Source: Flavobacteriales bacterium (GTDB taxonomy: Bacteria; Bacteroidota; Bacteroidia; CAIKAF01). Taken from it: a DNA stretch of 64,000 nt. This document shows, in pieces, positions 7,687-15,117 of this stretch. The stretch is from positions 412,016-476,015 of the forward strand of contig JAGYKD010000001.1 of assembly GCA_018401695.1 (NCBI GenBank), in the 5' to 3' direction. A program made the translations under genes and the position numbers. Below the pieces are notes generated by a model that was not told the origin of the DNA, searched no databases, and was given only the letters and a program-made list of their open reading frames with translations. The number at the start of each line of letters is the position of its first letter. The first letter of the stretch is position 1.

Positions 7687-9216
7687 ATGCGCCTTATTTT
7701 TTGCTGCCTCTTTTCACTCACATCAACTTACAGTATATTTTCTCAGGTGAAAATCGGCAACAACGTAAGCAACCTATCCCCATACACGGTGTTGGAACTA
7801 GAAAGTCAAAACGCAGGTTTTTTGCAACCCAGACTCAGCAATGCGCAACGCGACGCGCTCCAAAACCCACCCGAAGGATTACGGATTTACAATACCGACA
7901 CCAAATGCGAAAATTACTACAACGGTTCGGCTTGGCATGAGCTATGTGGTGTATGTGTGCCCGGTATTCCGCCCCTACCCAATCAAATCTTAGGCAATGT
8001 GCAGCCTTGCGCCGGCGATACCCAAAGCCTCTATTGGGTAAGCGCAAGTACTCCTCAAACCCAATACCAATGGAGCTTTCCTAACGGCTGGTCCATCCTT
8101 AGCGGTCAGGGCAACGATACCGTTAGAGTGCAGGCAGGTCAAGTGGCGGACAGCGGTATGGTAGCTGTAATTGCCCAAAACGGTTGCGGCAGTTCTCCTG
8201 CTCAACAGGTGAACCTATTCCCAACAAGCTCCAATTTGACTCAGATTCAGCCTGCCAATGCACAGGCCTCCGCTACCCAAATCGTTTGGTTTTGGCATCC
8301 GGAGCAGGGTGCCGGCGGATATTTGGTTTCCGGCCAAAATAATGCATCTCAGGCCCAGTTGGTTTCTGACACCTCTTTTTTGGAAATCAATTTAACGCCC
8401 TGCCAAGCCGACAGCCTGTATGTATGGCCGATAAATGCCTGCGATACCGGACAAGTCCAACTCTTGTTGGCCCAAACCATTTGCCAGCAAAGCTTTCAGT
8501 TTACGGGCAGCATGCAAAGCTTTGTCGTTCCCGCCGGAGTTTCTCAAATCACCATCGACTGCTATGGAGCCCAAGGTTTCGACAGCCAATTTGGCGGCCT
8601 AGGCGGCCATGCCCGAGCCCAGCGAAGCGTGAATCCCGGCGAAACCTATTATGTGTTTGTGGGAGGAGAAGGCACCGGCAACAACGGCGGATGGAATGGA
8701 GGCGAAAGTACGGCTGCCGGTTCAGGATGTTTAAGCACCACCGGAGGAACGGGCTTTGGCGGTGGAGCTTCGGATCTGCGCTTTGGAGGTACTGCTTTAA
8801 GCAACCGAATTATTGTAGCTGGGGGCGGTGGAGCTAAAGGCCTTTCCGGACCCTGTGGAAGCAGTAGCGCACTCCCCGGCGGGGCCGGAGGTGGCTTTAC
8901 AGGCGCTCCGGGCGCACCTGCACCTAATGCCACGGGTGGGGGTGGTGGTAGTCAAAGCAGCGGAGGCTCTGCCGGCACAGGTAATTTCGGTTCAGCTACG
9001 GCCGGCAGTTTAGGGCAAGGTGGTGACCGTTGCCCCGGGGATATGAACGGAGGCGATGGTGGGGGCGGCTATTACGGCGGCGGCGGCGGCGGGGGCAACA
9101 ATGGATGCAATCGTGGCGCAGGCGGCGGAGGCTCCAACTATTTTGGCGGTCTAAGTCCTTTAATCAATGCCCAAGGGGTCAGATCGGGCAATGGATTGGT
9201 GGTAATTACCTATTGA
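7687..9216 (+). CDS. Secreted glycine-rich protein of the RLTTAQRN family
   Basis: 509 residues with a signal peptide (MRLIFCCLFSLTSTYSIFSQ). The N-terminal module is a divergent form of the family (KIGNNV, LELESQ, PRLSNAQRDAL, GLRIYNT, then a C-x2-C pair). Immunoglobulin/PKD-like beta domains cover about residues 95-260. From about 265 a glycine-rich domain starts with FQFTGSMQSFVVPAGV then QITIDCYGAQG and ends GNGLVVITY; the repeated GGGG stretches match the Gly_rich domain type seen in large Bacteroidota surface proteins. No T9SS tail. Probable surface or extracellular protein, function unknown. TATCTTTC about 25 bp upstream may be its promoter. Confidence 0.75.
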   Translation: MRLIFCCLFSLTSTYSIFSQVKIGNNVSNLSPYTVLELESQNAGFLQPRLSNAQRDALQNPPEGLRIYNTDTKCENYYNGSAWHELCGVCVPGIPPLPNQILGNVQPCAGDTQSLYWVSASTPQTQYQWSFPNGWSILSGQGNDTVRVQAGQVADSGMVAVIAQNGCGSSPAQQVNLFPTSSNLTQIQPANAQASATQIVWFWHPEQGAGGYLVSGQNNASQAQLVSDTSFLEINLTPCQADSLYVWPINACDTGQVQLLLAQTICQQSFQFTGSMQSFVVPAGVSQITIDCYGAQGFDSQFGGLGGHARAQRSVNPGETYYVFVGGEGTGNNGGWNGGESTAAGSGCLSTTGGTGFGGGASDLRFGGTALSNRIIVAGGGGAKGLSGPCGSSSALPGGAGGGFTGAPGAPAPNATGGGGGSQSSGGSAGTGNFGSATAGSLGQGGDRCPGDMNGGDGGGGYYGGGGGGGNNGCNRGAGGGGSNYFGGLSPLINAQGVRSGNGLVVITY

Positions 9217-9272
9217 GCGGCCAAGGCCAGGGTTTTAACTCCGTCTACATGCATCGCAGATAAGGGAACCCA

Positions 9273-9409
9273 AAGTCGCAAGGGCGAAAGGGGGCCTTTG
9301 ACTGCCTTAGTGGTTGCACGCATAGTCGCAAAGCCGCAAAGTGGCGTTTACCGACCTTAACAGGTTCAAATCATGCCGAGCCAAAGCCTTTGCGCCCTTG
9401 CGTCTTCGC
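9273..9409. repeat. Inverted-repeat-bounded intergenic element (CGCAAAG type)
   Basis: AAGTCGCAAGGGCGAAAG at 9273-9290 is nearly the reverse complement of CTTTGCGCCCTTGCGTCTT at 9388-9406. An inner AGTCGCAAAGCCGCAAAG lies near 9320, and CTCTTTGCGTCTCTGC recurs near 9455. A further arm CTCCGTCTCTAC at about 9520 matches the REP arm found elsewhere. The whole 9217-9525 gap is made of such repeats, and I see no gene in it. Confidence 0.5.
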
Positions 9410-9525
9410 ATGCCTAATTTTCCGCGGTAAAAACAGGGTTAAAACCCTAATATTTGCCTCTTTGCGTCTCTGCATGAACCCCATTGCGGGGTCCATCATC
9501 CAACATTCGGAGGGGGGCTCCGTCT

Positions 9526-9915
9526 CTACTTTACAAACCGGATACGCTCTTCGTCCCCTACTTCGCGCAATTCAAATTCTGTTGGGGTAGAGCCCATAAT
9601 TTCCCAGGTTTCCCGCAATTCTTCTAAGCCTTCGGTGCCGTTTACATCGAACCGGAGACGGGTGTTCTCTTCGGTGAAATCATAAAATCCTTGAAACTGC
9701 AAGCTATCGGAAACGGTGACCAGCAAAGTCCCATTCTCTTGAAAATCGAACACATGTTCTATAAACAAGGAGGTATACAAGTCATCGTCGTCGGTATAAC
9801 TGGCCACAGTCCATCCCCCACCACTAATATGAGCTACATCGAATGCACCCGGTGACTCGCTGCATGAGCTTAAGGCTAAACCTACAAGTGCCGCTGAAAA
9901 AATGAGTGAACGCAT
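9526..9915 (-). CDS. Small lipoprotein, lipocalin-like
   Basis: 129 residues. The N-terminus MRSLIFSAALVGLALSSC has a lipobox with Cys18 as the likely lipidated residue. The mature part is acidic and beta-rich: ISGGGWTVASYTDDDD, FDFQENGTLLVTVSDS, FQGFYDFTEENTRLRFDV and TEFELREV follow the W-x-V ... F-x-F-x-x-x-G-T pattern of lipocalin-like DUF proteins common in Bacteroidota. Function unknown; probably periplasmic or outer-membrane anchored. Confidence 0.7.
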   Translation of the reverse strand: MRSLIFSAALVGLALSSCSESPGAFDVAHISGGGWTVASYTDDDDLYTSLFIEHVFDFQENGTLLVTVSDSLQFQGFYDFTEENTRLRFDVNGTEGLEELRETWEIMGSTPTEFELREVGDEERIRFVK

Positions 9916-10077
9916 AAGTATTTTTAGATATTATGGACAAAAACAGGCAAAACGCCATGCTGTTGAACGCCTCAAAGCGTTTTAACTATTTTTTAAAGCT
10001 CAGGTGCAGCAAAGCCTGAACAGGTTTTGGATTACAAAAAGCCCCGCTCTTTTTTTGGAAGATTAAGGACTCCGTAC

Positions 10078-10085
10078 TATATTTG
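10078..10085 (+). promoter_or_regulatory. TATATTTG promoter of tRNA-Gln
   Basis: Perfect TAnnTTTG element 10 bp before the mature tRNA, with a TTTG at about 10055 roughly 20 bp further upstream. That matches the Bacteroidota -33/-7 arrangement. Confidence 0.6.
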
Positions 10086-10095
10086 CACCCGCAAT

Positions 10096-10166
10096 TGCCC
10101 GATCGTCTAATGGTAGGACTACAGTTTTTGGTTCTGTCTGTGGTGGTTCGAATCCATCTCGGGCAA
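10096..10166 (+). tRNA. tRNA-Gln (anticodon TTG)
   Basis: Acceptor arms TGCCCGA and TCGGGCA pair over 7 bp. The D arm is GTC-TAATGGTAG-GAC, the anticodon loop TTTTGGT reads TTG, and the T loop is GGTTCGAATCC. CCA is not encoded. Confidence 0.95.
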
Positions 10167-10172
10167 CGCAGA

Positions 10173-10200
10173 AAGGCGCTTAACAAGGCGCCTTTTTTTG
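10173..10200 (+). terminator. Rho-independent terminator of tRNA-Gln
   Basis: AGGCGC, loop TTAACAA, GGCGCCT, followed by a run of seven T starting a few bases after the tRNA. Confidence 0.75.
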
Positions 10201-10230
10201 TTTTTAAGCGGCCCTATCGCTGCGCTTGCC

Positions 10231-10238
10231 TACCTTTA
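10231..10238 (+). promoter_or_regulatory. TACCTTTA promoter element abutting dcd start
   Basis: TAnnTTTR element followed by AGCT and the ATG at 10243; this is the four-base spacing that recurs across the window. Confidence 0.55.
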
Positions 10239-10242
10239 AGCT

Positions 10243-10764
10243 ATGATATTATCCGGTAAAGAAATTGCCCGCCGCATGGGTGGCGACATCCGAATCGATC
10301 CCTACAAGCCGGAGCGCTTGAATCCCAATTCCTACAATCTTTCCCTGCACGAAAAATTGCTGGTCTACGATCATCCTACCCTGGATATGCGGCGCGAAAA
10401 CACCGCAAGCCCCTTAATCATTCCCAAAGATGGCCTTCTGTTGGAAACAGGAAAACTCTATTTGGGCCGCACCCAGGAATATACCGAAACCCAAAATTTA
10501 GTGCCCATGCTGGAGGGCCGCTCTTCCATAGGTCGCCTGGGTCTGTTTGTGCACATTACCGCCGGATTTGGTGATGTAGGATTTAAGGGGTTTTGGACGC
10601 TTGAGATGTTTTGTGTGCAGCCCATTCGCATCTATGCCGGCGTAGAAATTTGTCAGATTTTTTACCACAGCCTGCAAGGCGATTTTGACACCTATAAAAG
10701 CGGGAAATACCAAGGGAATACCGATGTGCAGCCCAGTTTGCTGTTCAAGGATTTCGATGAATAG
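10243..10764 (+). CDS. dcd: dCTP deaminase
   Basis: Deaminates dCTP to dUTP, which dUTPase (dut at 1682) then converts to the dTMP precursor dUMP. 173 residues. Hallmarks: MILSGKEIARRM at the N-terminus, LNPNSYNLSLHEKLLVY, the active-site segment LEGRSSIGRLGLFVHITAGF and FGDVGFKGFWTLE ending in the catalytic Glu at about residue 121, then GVEICQIFYH and the C-terminal YQGNTDVQPS. It is related in fold to dUTPase but has the deaminase Glu. Whether it also has dUTPase activity cannot be told from sequence alone. Confidence 0.93.
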   Translation: MILSGKEIARRMGGDIRIDPYKPERLNPNSYNLSLHEKLLVYDHPTLDMRRENTASPLIIPKDGLLLETGKLYLGRTQEYTETQNLVPMLEGRSSIGRLGLFVHITAGFGDVGFKGFWTLEMFCVQPIRIYAGVEICQIFYHSLQGDFDTYKSGKYQGNTDVQPSLLFKDFDE

Positions 10765-10791
10765 GATGGGAACTACGGACATAAAACCTAT

Positions 10792-11502
10792 TTAGGCCTG
10801 GGCGCCAAACCAATAGCCTACCAAAGCCGTTAGCCCCATAGCCACCATTCCCCAAAGGCTCACCCTTAGCATCGCCTTTAGCGGTGGCGCTCCTCCGGCC
10901 TTGGCGGCAATACCTCCCAGGGCCATTAAAAATACCAGCGTACTGCCAAACAAGACATACTCCAACCAAGGTTCGGGCGAAAAAAGCACCATCATTAGAG
11001 GTAAAAAAGCGCCGGCCGTAAAGGCCGCTCCGGAAGAAAAAGCCGCTTGCATGGGCTTGGCCTTATTCATTTCGGTGATGCCTAACTCATCGCGCACATG
11101 GGCGGTTAGGGCATCTGCCTCTGTCAACTCCTCGGCCACTTTAGCGGCGGTGGCTGCACTCAAGCCGCGTTCTCGATAGATCTTAGCCAGGACTGCTTGC
11201 TCCTCTTGGGGTGCTTCTTTTAATTCTCGGGCCTCACGTGCAATATCGGCACGTTCCAAATCCGTTTGGGAACTTACGGACACGTATTCTCCCGCCGCCA
11301 TGGACAAGGCTCCGGCCACCAAACCGGCCAAACCTGCCAGAATCACCTCGGAGCGCTCGGCACCGGCACTGGCCACTCCCACTGCTAAACTGGCGCAGGA
11401 AATGATGCCGTCATTGGCGCCCAAAACCGCCGCACGCAACCAATTGCTGCGGTGGATGTAGTGCTTGGCCAAGTACTGTTCTATATCGGGTTCCTGTTCC
11501 AT
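10792..11502 (-). CDS. VIT1/CCC1-family metal transporter
   Basis: 236 residues. Members of the VIT1/CCC1 family transport iron or manganese. The segments NWLRAAVLGANDGIISCASL and GVASAG, then AGLAGLVAGALSMAAGEYVS, form the first membrane helices with the conserved Asp, Gly and Met-Glu positions. The cytosolic region ERADIAREARELKEAPQEE onward carries the Glu-rich metal-binding segment, and three more helices follow. ATG 11502 (MEQEPDIEQYLAKHYIHRSN) was chosen; an earlier frame extension runs into non-homologous sequence. TACCTTGT about 24 bp upstream may be a weak promoter. Confidence 0.88.
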   Translation of the reverse strand: MEQEPDIEQYLAKHYIHRSNWLRAAVLGANDGIISCASLAVGVASAGAERSEVILAGLAGLVAGALSMAAGEYVSVSSQTDLERADIAREARELKEAPQEEQAVLAKIYRERGLSAATAAKVAEELTEADALTAHVRDELGITEMNKAKPMQAAFSSGAAFTAGAFLPLMMVLFSPEPWLEYVLFGSTLVFLMALGGIAAKAGGAPPLKAMLRVSLWGMVAMGLTALVGYWFGAQA

Positions 11503-11599
11503 AATTGAATTTGTTGGTACAAGGTACACATCCGTTGGGCTGCATCGATACGGGATTATTTCTCCACCCATAATTGAATAGGAATTTCCCTACGGAGCA

Positions 11600-11747
11600 C
11601 CGCCCCGGACCGCAGGGATAGCCCGGAGCCCCTTGCCTTTGGCTTGGCGGGCAGGCAAAAGCGGAGCGCATGCGAGCTCTTTGGCGGCCCATGCCAAGCC
11701 AAGGCAGGGGGCGAGGACTAGGACTAAGGGCCGGAAAAGGCGGCCAA
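11600..11747. repeat. GC-rich structured intergenic element, copy 2 (variant)
   Basis: A long hairpin: CCCCTTGCCTTTGGCTTGGC pairs with GCCAAGCCAAGGCAGGGGG. One flank is CCGCAGGGATAGCCCGGAG, shared with the element at 17865 (GCAGGGAT and TAGCCCGGAG); CGAGGACTA near the other end is also shared. The outer termini differ from the main family. Confidence 0.55.
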
Positions 11748-11749
11748 AT

Positions 11750-12088
11750 TCAATACATCAAATGCTTCTTATTGCTGTTGCGCCAACCGGCTTGGCTTTC
11801 GTAATTGACAAAGAAAATCTTGAGGTCGGCTTGACTTTCGTAATCCACAAAAAAGATGGTTTTATCGGCTTGGCTGGCGTATGCTACAAAAAACCAACGT
11901 CCCTCGTTGCCGCGGGCCTGGCTCTCGTAATCCACTTTATACACCTTAAGGTCGGCTTGGCTTTCGTAATCGACCACAAAGACCTTTACATCGGCCTGGC
12001 TGGCATAATCCTCGGTAAAAATGCTTTGAGCCTTGGTGGTAGCGGTCAGGCTAAGAATACAACTTAAAGTAAAAATTATGCGCTTCAT
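11750..12088 (-). CDS. DUF6150-type secreted protein with YxSQA repeats
   Basis: 112 residues from ATG 12088, which begins a signal peptide (MKRIIFTLSCILSLTATTKA). The mature protein is a string of about six short repeats built on D/V-Y-A/E-S-Q-A-D followed by a hydrophobic strand (TEDYASQADVKVFVVDYESQ, then ADLKVYKVDYESQA, and so on). This recalls the DUF6150 family; the regular spacing of about 11 residues suggests a small beta-solenoid or beta-roll. Function unknown. It is divergent from rlmN, with 76 bp between the starts. Confidence 0.75.
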   Translation of the reverse strand: MKRIIFTLSCILSLTATTKAQSIFTEDYASQADVKVFVVDYESQADLKVYKVDYESQARGNEGRWFFVAYASQADKTIFFVDYESQADLKIFFVNYESQAGWRNSNKKHLMY

Positions 12089-12152
12089 TTTTTCTTTTAA
12101 TATACACAAAATGCGTGCCAAAGCCCAAATGGGAACATAAGATGCTCGTTTG

Positions 12153-12160
12153 TACCTTTG
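12153..12160 (+). promoter_or_regulatory. TACCTTTG promoter element abutting rlmN start
   Basis: Perfect TAnnTTTG followed by CCTC and the ATG at 12165. It predicts a leaderless rlmN mRNA. Confidence 0.65.
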
Positions 12161-12164
12161 CCTC

Positions 12165-13202
12165 ATGTCATTGCCCAACATACGCAGCCTGTCGCAGCAA
12201 GAAATGATTGATTTTTTTGCCGAGCTGGGCGAACCGGCCTACCGGGCCAGGCAAACGCATCAGTGGCTGTGGCAAAAGCATGTGCGGCGTTTCGAAGATA
12301 TGACCAATTTGGGGAAAGATCTGCGTTCGACGCTTCAGGCGCATTTTTCGCTGGAGCATTTGGAGCCGGCCACCGTGCAACAATCCAAGGACGGAACCGT
12401 AAAATCGGCCATGCGGCTTCCGGACGGCAAAATTGTGGAATCGGTGCTGATTCCTGCCGGAAAACGCATGACCGCCTGCGTGTCGAGTCAGGTGGGTTGC
12501 AGCCTCGACTGCGCTTTCTGCGCTACGGCTGCCCTCAAACGCATGCGCAATTTGGAACCCGACGAGATTTACGATCAGGTAGTGACCCTAAATCGACAAG
12601 CGGAGGAGTTTTTCAACCAAAAGTTGAGCAATATTGTATTCATGGGTATGGGTGAGCCGCTGCTCAATTATACCAAGGTGATGGAATCCATTGCGAAAAT
12701 CACCAGTCCCGAAGGTTTGGGCATGTCGCCCAAGCGCATTACGCTGAGCACCAGTGGCGTGGCGAAAATGATGCATCGTATGGCAGAAGAGCAGGTGCCC
12801 TTTCATTTGGCGCTGTCGCTGCATGCGGCCAACGACGACAAACGGACCCAATTGATGAGCATCAACGCCACCAATCCCTTGTCGATGCTTGCCGAGGCCC
12901 TAAGGCATTGGCATCAAGCTACCGGCCGCCGCGTCACCTACGAATTCATTGTGTTTAAGGACTTTAACGACAGTCCCCAAGACGCCCGAGAGTTGGTAGA
13001 ATTTAGCCGCATTGTTCCCTGCAAAATCAACCTCATCGAATACAATCCCATCGAAGGTGGGAGCTTTGAACAAACCACCCCGGAGCGCTTTGAGCGCTTT
13101 GTTGGCATTTTGGAAGCGGCGGGATGCATTGTAAACGTGCGCCGGTCCAGGGGCAAGGATATTGATGCGGCCTGTGGGCAACTAGCCAACAAAACCCATT
13201 AA
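12165..13202 (+). CDS. rlmN: 23S rRNA (A2503-C2)/tRNA (A37-C2) methyltransferase RlmN
   Basis: Radical-SAM enzyme that methylates C2 of A2503 in 23S rRNA and A37 of some tRNAs. 345 residues. The 4Fe-4S motif C-x3-C-x2-C is seen as GCSLDCAFC (Cys112, 116 and 119). VFMGMGEPLLNY is the SAM-binding GEP segment, ITLSTSGV and LALSLHAAND are conserved, and the C-terminal DIDAACGQLA carries the methyl-accepting Cys. ATG 12165 was preferred over an upstream TTG because of its position after the promoter element. Its stop overlaps the stop of the convergent gene at 13199 in the four bases TTAA. Confidence 0.95.
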   Translation: MSLPNIRSLSQQEMIDFFAELGEPAYRARQTHQWLWQKHVRRFEDMTNLGKDLRSTLQAHFSLEHLEPATVQQSKDGTVKSAMRLPDGKIVESVLIPAGKRMTACVSSQVGCSLDCAFCATAALKRMRNLEPDEIYDQVVTLNRQAEEFFNQKLSNIVFMGMGEPLLNYTKVMESIAKITSPEGLGMSPKRITLSTSGVAKMMHRMAEEQVPFHLALSLHAANDDKRTQLMSINATNPLSMLAEALRHWHQATGRRVTYEFIVFKDFNDSPQDARELVEFSRIVPCKINLIEYNPIEGGSFEQTTPERFERFVGILEAAGCIVNVRRSRGKDIDAACGQLANKTH

Positions 13203-13882
13203 GGTGGGGGATAATGGTAAAAAACCCCCTTGTCGAAAGGTGTCCACCACGCGGCTTTTTGACCTGCCGCTTTAAGGGCATTGTTGGTCCAGGTATTGCA
13301 GGTGTGGAACAAATGGTAACGTCCCTTGGCCTCATAAAACACATCGCGCGGGCCGTAGCTGCTTCCGGTAGAAATAGGAATGGGTTGTCCCGATTCATTG
13401 AAATCGAACCAGCCTAAAACCCATTGATTCAATTTTTTATATAGTTCCGGCGACATATAAATGGCCCTTTTACGCTCCGAAGGCAAAACCTGGGAATAAA
13501 ACACCACATGCATGGCGGTTTCATGGAAACCAAAGGTGGAACCTACAGCCGTAGATAAGGTTAAGTCGCTCCATTCCGGAGTTTCGATGTAGAATTTTTT
13601 GTCGCCCCATCCAATAGAGCACCATTGGGCATTGGAAGCATCTCGGGCATGTTTGGGATGTATGGTTTGGGTCCAGTCCACGTAGTCATTTTTTAGCGGC
13701 ACTACCAAATCGGTATGCACCCCGTTGGTTTTGAGGTATATCATTACTGAATCGGAGGCCAATAAGGAAGAGGCTTCGCCAGAAACAGGAATGATTGAGC
13801 CAAGGACTGCCGCCAGCAGGTAAAGAAGCACCAATGCAGGAAAAATGGCCAACATGCGGAGGATTCGACCCAGCCGTTTCAT
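13199..13882 (-). CDS. TIGR02117 (DUF2459) family membrane-anchored protein
   Basis: 227 residues from ATG 13882; the frame continues upstream only through the REP array. An N-terminal membrane anchor (LRMLAIFPALVLLYLLAAVL) is followed by a domain with YLKTNGVHTDLVVPL, WCSIGWGDKKFYIETPEW, AMHVVFYSQV and HLFHTCNTWTNNALKAAGQ. The conserved His and Cys suggest a hydrolase-like fold of the NlpC/P60 or peptidase type, but no activity has been established from sequence. TACCTTTG lies four bases upstream of the ATG (13887-13894, minus strand). Confidence 0.82.
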   Translation of the reverse strand: MKRLGRILRMLAIFPALVLLYLLAAVLGSIIPVSGEASSLLASDSVMIYLKTNGVHTDLVVPLKNDYVDWTQTIHPKHARDASNAQWCSIGWGDKKFYIETPEWSDLTLSTAVGSTFGFHETAMHVVFYSQVLPSERKRAIYMSPELYKKLNQWVLGWFDFNESGQPIPISTGSSYGPRDVFYEAKGRYHLFHTCNTWTNNALKAAGQKAAWWTPFDKGVFYHYPPP

Positions 13883-13886
13883 AGTA

Positions 13887-13894
13887 CAAAGGTA
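13887..13894 (-). promoter_or_regulatory. TACCTTTG promoter element, minus strand
   Basis: Four bases (TACT) separate it from the ATG at 13882. A REP array begins 14 bp further upstream. Confidence 0.65.
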
Positions 13895-13907
13895 GCGTGC
13901 ACGATCG

Positions 13908-14096
13908 TAGAGACGCAATATTTTTCGTCGTGGATTGATGACCAATATTTTGCGTCGTGGATTGATGCCCAATATTTTGCGTTTTGGATTGATGCCCAAT
14001 ATTTTGCGTTGATGGTAGAGACGCAATATTTTGCGTCGTGGATTGATGACCAATATTTTGCGTTGATGGTAGAGACGCAATATTTTGCGTCTCTAC
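13908..14096. repeat. REP palindrome array (core GCAATATTTTGC)
   Basis: Repeated units with outer arms GTAGAGAC and GTCTCTAC and an AT-rich core; spacers such as GTGGATTGATGACCAATA or CGTTGATG alternate between head and tail forms. The last complete palindrome ends at 14096 and contains the stop codon of the adjacent RAYT gene. Confidence 0.8.
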
Positions 14097-14785
14097 GGGG
14101 TCCAACGGGCAGTATTGGTTTTAATGTATTGGGTTATTCGTTCATAGGATCCGTCATCACCGATAATGTGGTCATGAAATCGGGGTTGCCAGGCAAATGC
14201 AGGATGGATTTGGCGTGCGTTTTTGGTTACCCCAATTTTGAAACCGCGAATTATGGATGCCAAATTTTGGGATTGAGGGGCGAATTGGTTTTTTCGTTTA
14301 CCCATTTCCGACGGTTGGGATGGTTGGGATGGTTGCGGTGAATCCGGTGATTTTGGTGGTTGCGGCGCCCCCAACACCCCCGGTAATATCGATGGTAGAG
14401 ACGCAATATTTTGCGTCGTGGATGGATGACCAATATTTTGCGTTGATGGCAGAGACGCAATATTTTGCGTCTCTACATTCCGCCCATCAGGCCACCCATC
14501 GCGGCCATCGTTCTGTTTTTTGATAATCAAAATGCCATGCACATGATTGGGCATAATGACATGCGCGCCCAATTCAACAAACGGAAAATGATGCGGGATT
14601 TCATGCCAACAGGAATTGGCGATATGTCCCATTGCCGATAAATCCATTAGGCCATCCACAACATCCCCAAACCAACATTGCCTGTTTTTGGTGCAGATGG
14701 TTACAAAATACGCGGCATTCCAACTGTAATCCCAAAAAGGGGCACGGGCCGATGCTATGCGGTATTTGTTTTTGAATTTTTCCAT
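14093..14785 (-). CDS. REP-associated tyrosine transposase (RAYT, Y1/IS200-like)
   Basis: 230 residues from ATG 14785 (MEKFKNKYRIASARAPFWDY, the usual RAYT beginning); an ATG at 14812 would add nine residues. The HUH motif is MPNHVHGIL, preceded by YFVTICTKNR. The C-terminal RITQYIKTN segment contains the likely catalytic Tyr. RAYTs are single-copy housekeeping-like relatives of IS200 transposases that act on REP palindromes. Between the HUH motif and the C-terminal domain the frame carries an insertion of REP-derived sequence (about 14394-14475; residues QNIASLPSTQNIGHPSTTQ) plus a Pro/Ser/Gln-rich linker. The stop codon TAG lies within the terminal REP arm. The protein appears intact otherwise. 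Confidence 0.88.
   Translation of the reverse strand: MEKFKNKYRIASARAPFWDYSWNAAYFVTICTKNRQCWFGDVVDGLMDLSAMGHIANSCWHEIPHHFPFVELGAHVIMPNHVHGILIIKKQNDGRDGWPDGRNVETQNIASLPSTQNIGHPSTTQNIASLPSILPGVLGAPQPPKSPDSPQPSQPSQPSEMGKRKNQFAPQSQNLASIIRGFKIGVTKNARQIHPAFAWQPRFHDHIIGDDGSYERITQYIKTNTARWTP
14394..14475. repeat. REP units inside the RAYT reading frame
   Basis: Same sequence as the 13908-14096 array (GGTAGAGACGCAATATTTTG, then GATGACCAATATTTTGCG, then a second palindrome). It is carried in frame within the transposase gene. Confidence 0.8.
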
Positions 14786-14866
14786 AGGGATGATTGGAAT
14801 ATTTTGGATCATTTAAACGCATGCATCACCATCCTATTGTTTGGTTGAAGCAACATGTTGCATTGA

Positions 14867-14951
14867 TGGTAGAAACGCAACACATTGCGTCGCTGTCCGG
14901 ATTTGACCAACCACCGCAACATCCAAGCGTCGGGGCCTTCGGGACCGACGC
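14867..14951. repeat. Degenerate REP unit and GC-rich hairpin
   Basis: GGTAGAAACGCAACACATTG with a following GCGTCGCTG is a decayed REP unit. GCGTCGG (14927-14933) and CCGACGC (14945-14951) form a 7-bp stem. The rest of the 14813-15117 gap holds no recognisable gene or site. Confidence 0.45.
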
Positions 14952-15117
14952 AAAGGCACGGGTACGGAGCTTGTTTTTCCTATGGAAGGAAGGCCCAAAA
15001 ACCCTAAAAAAACGCTTTGGCCTCCAAAATCTTGGTATTGAAGCGGGTCTTAACCCCGGCTTTGCAGCTTCTCCCTTCGATGCCCAACCATTTCCTTGCC
15101 CAACCGTTTCTTTGTAC

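Noticed and set aside
8392-9013. Several long frames antisense or out of frame to the glycine-rich gene
   Set aside because: They are consequences of GC-rich GGN codon runs; the signal peptide and domains belong to the plus-strand frame.
9986-10186. Minus-strand reading frame of 66 codons across the tRNA-Gln
   Set aside because: It lies over a clear tRNA and its terminator; the protein has no recognisable features.
13883-14105. N-terminal extension of the TIGR02117 gene through the REP array
   Set aside because: The extra residues are pure repeat (RRKILRLYHQRKILG-type), and the TACCTTTG box and homologous start are at 13882.
14794-15117. N-terminal extension of the exonuclease gene
   Set aside because: The sequence is low in homology and includes a decayed REP; ATG 15118 matches the family start.
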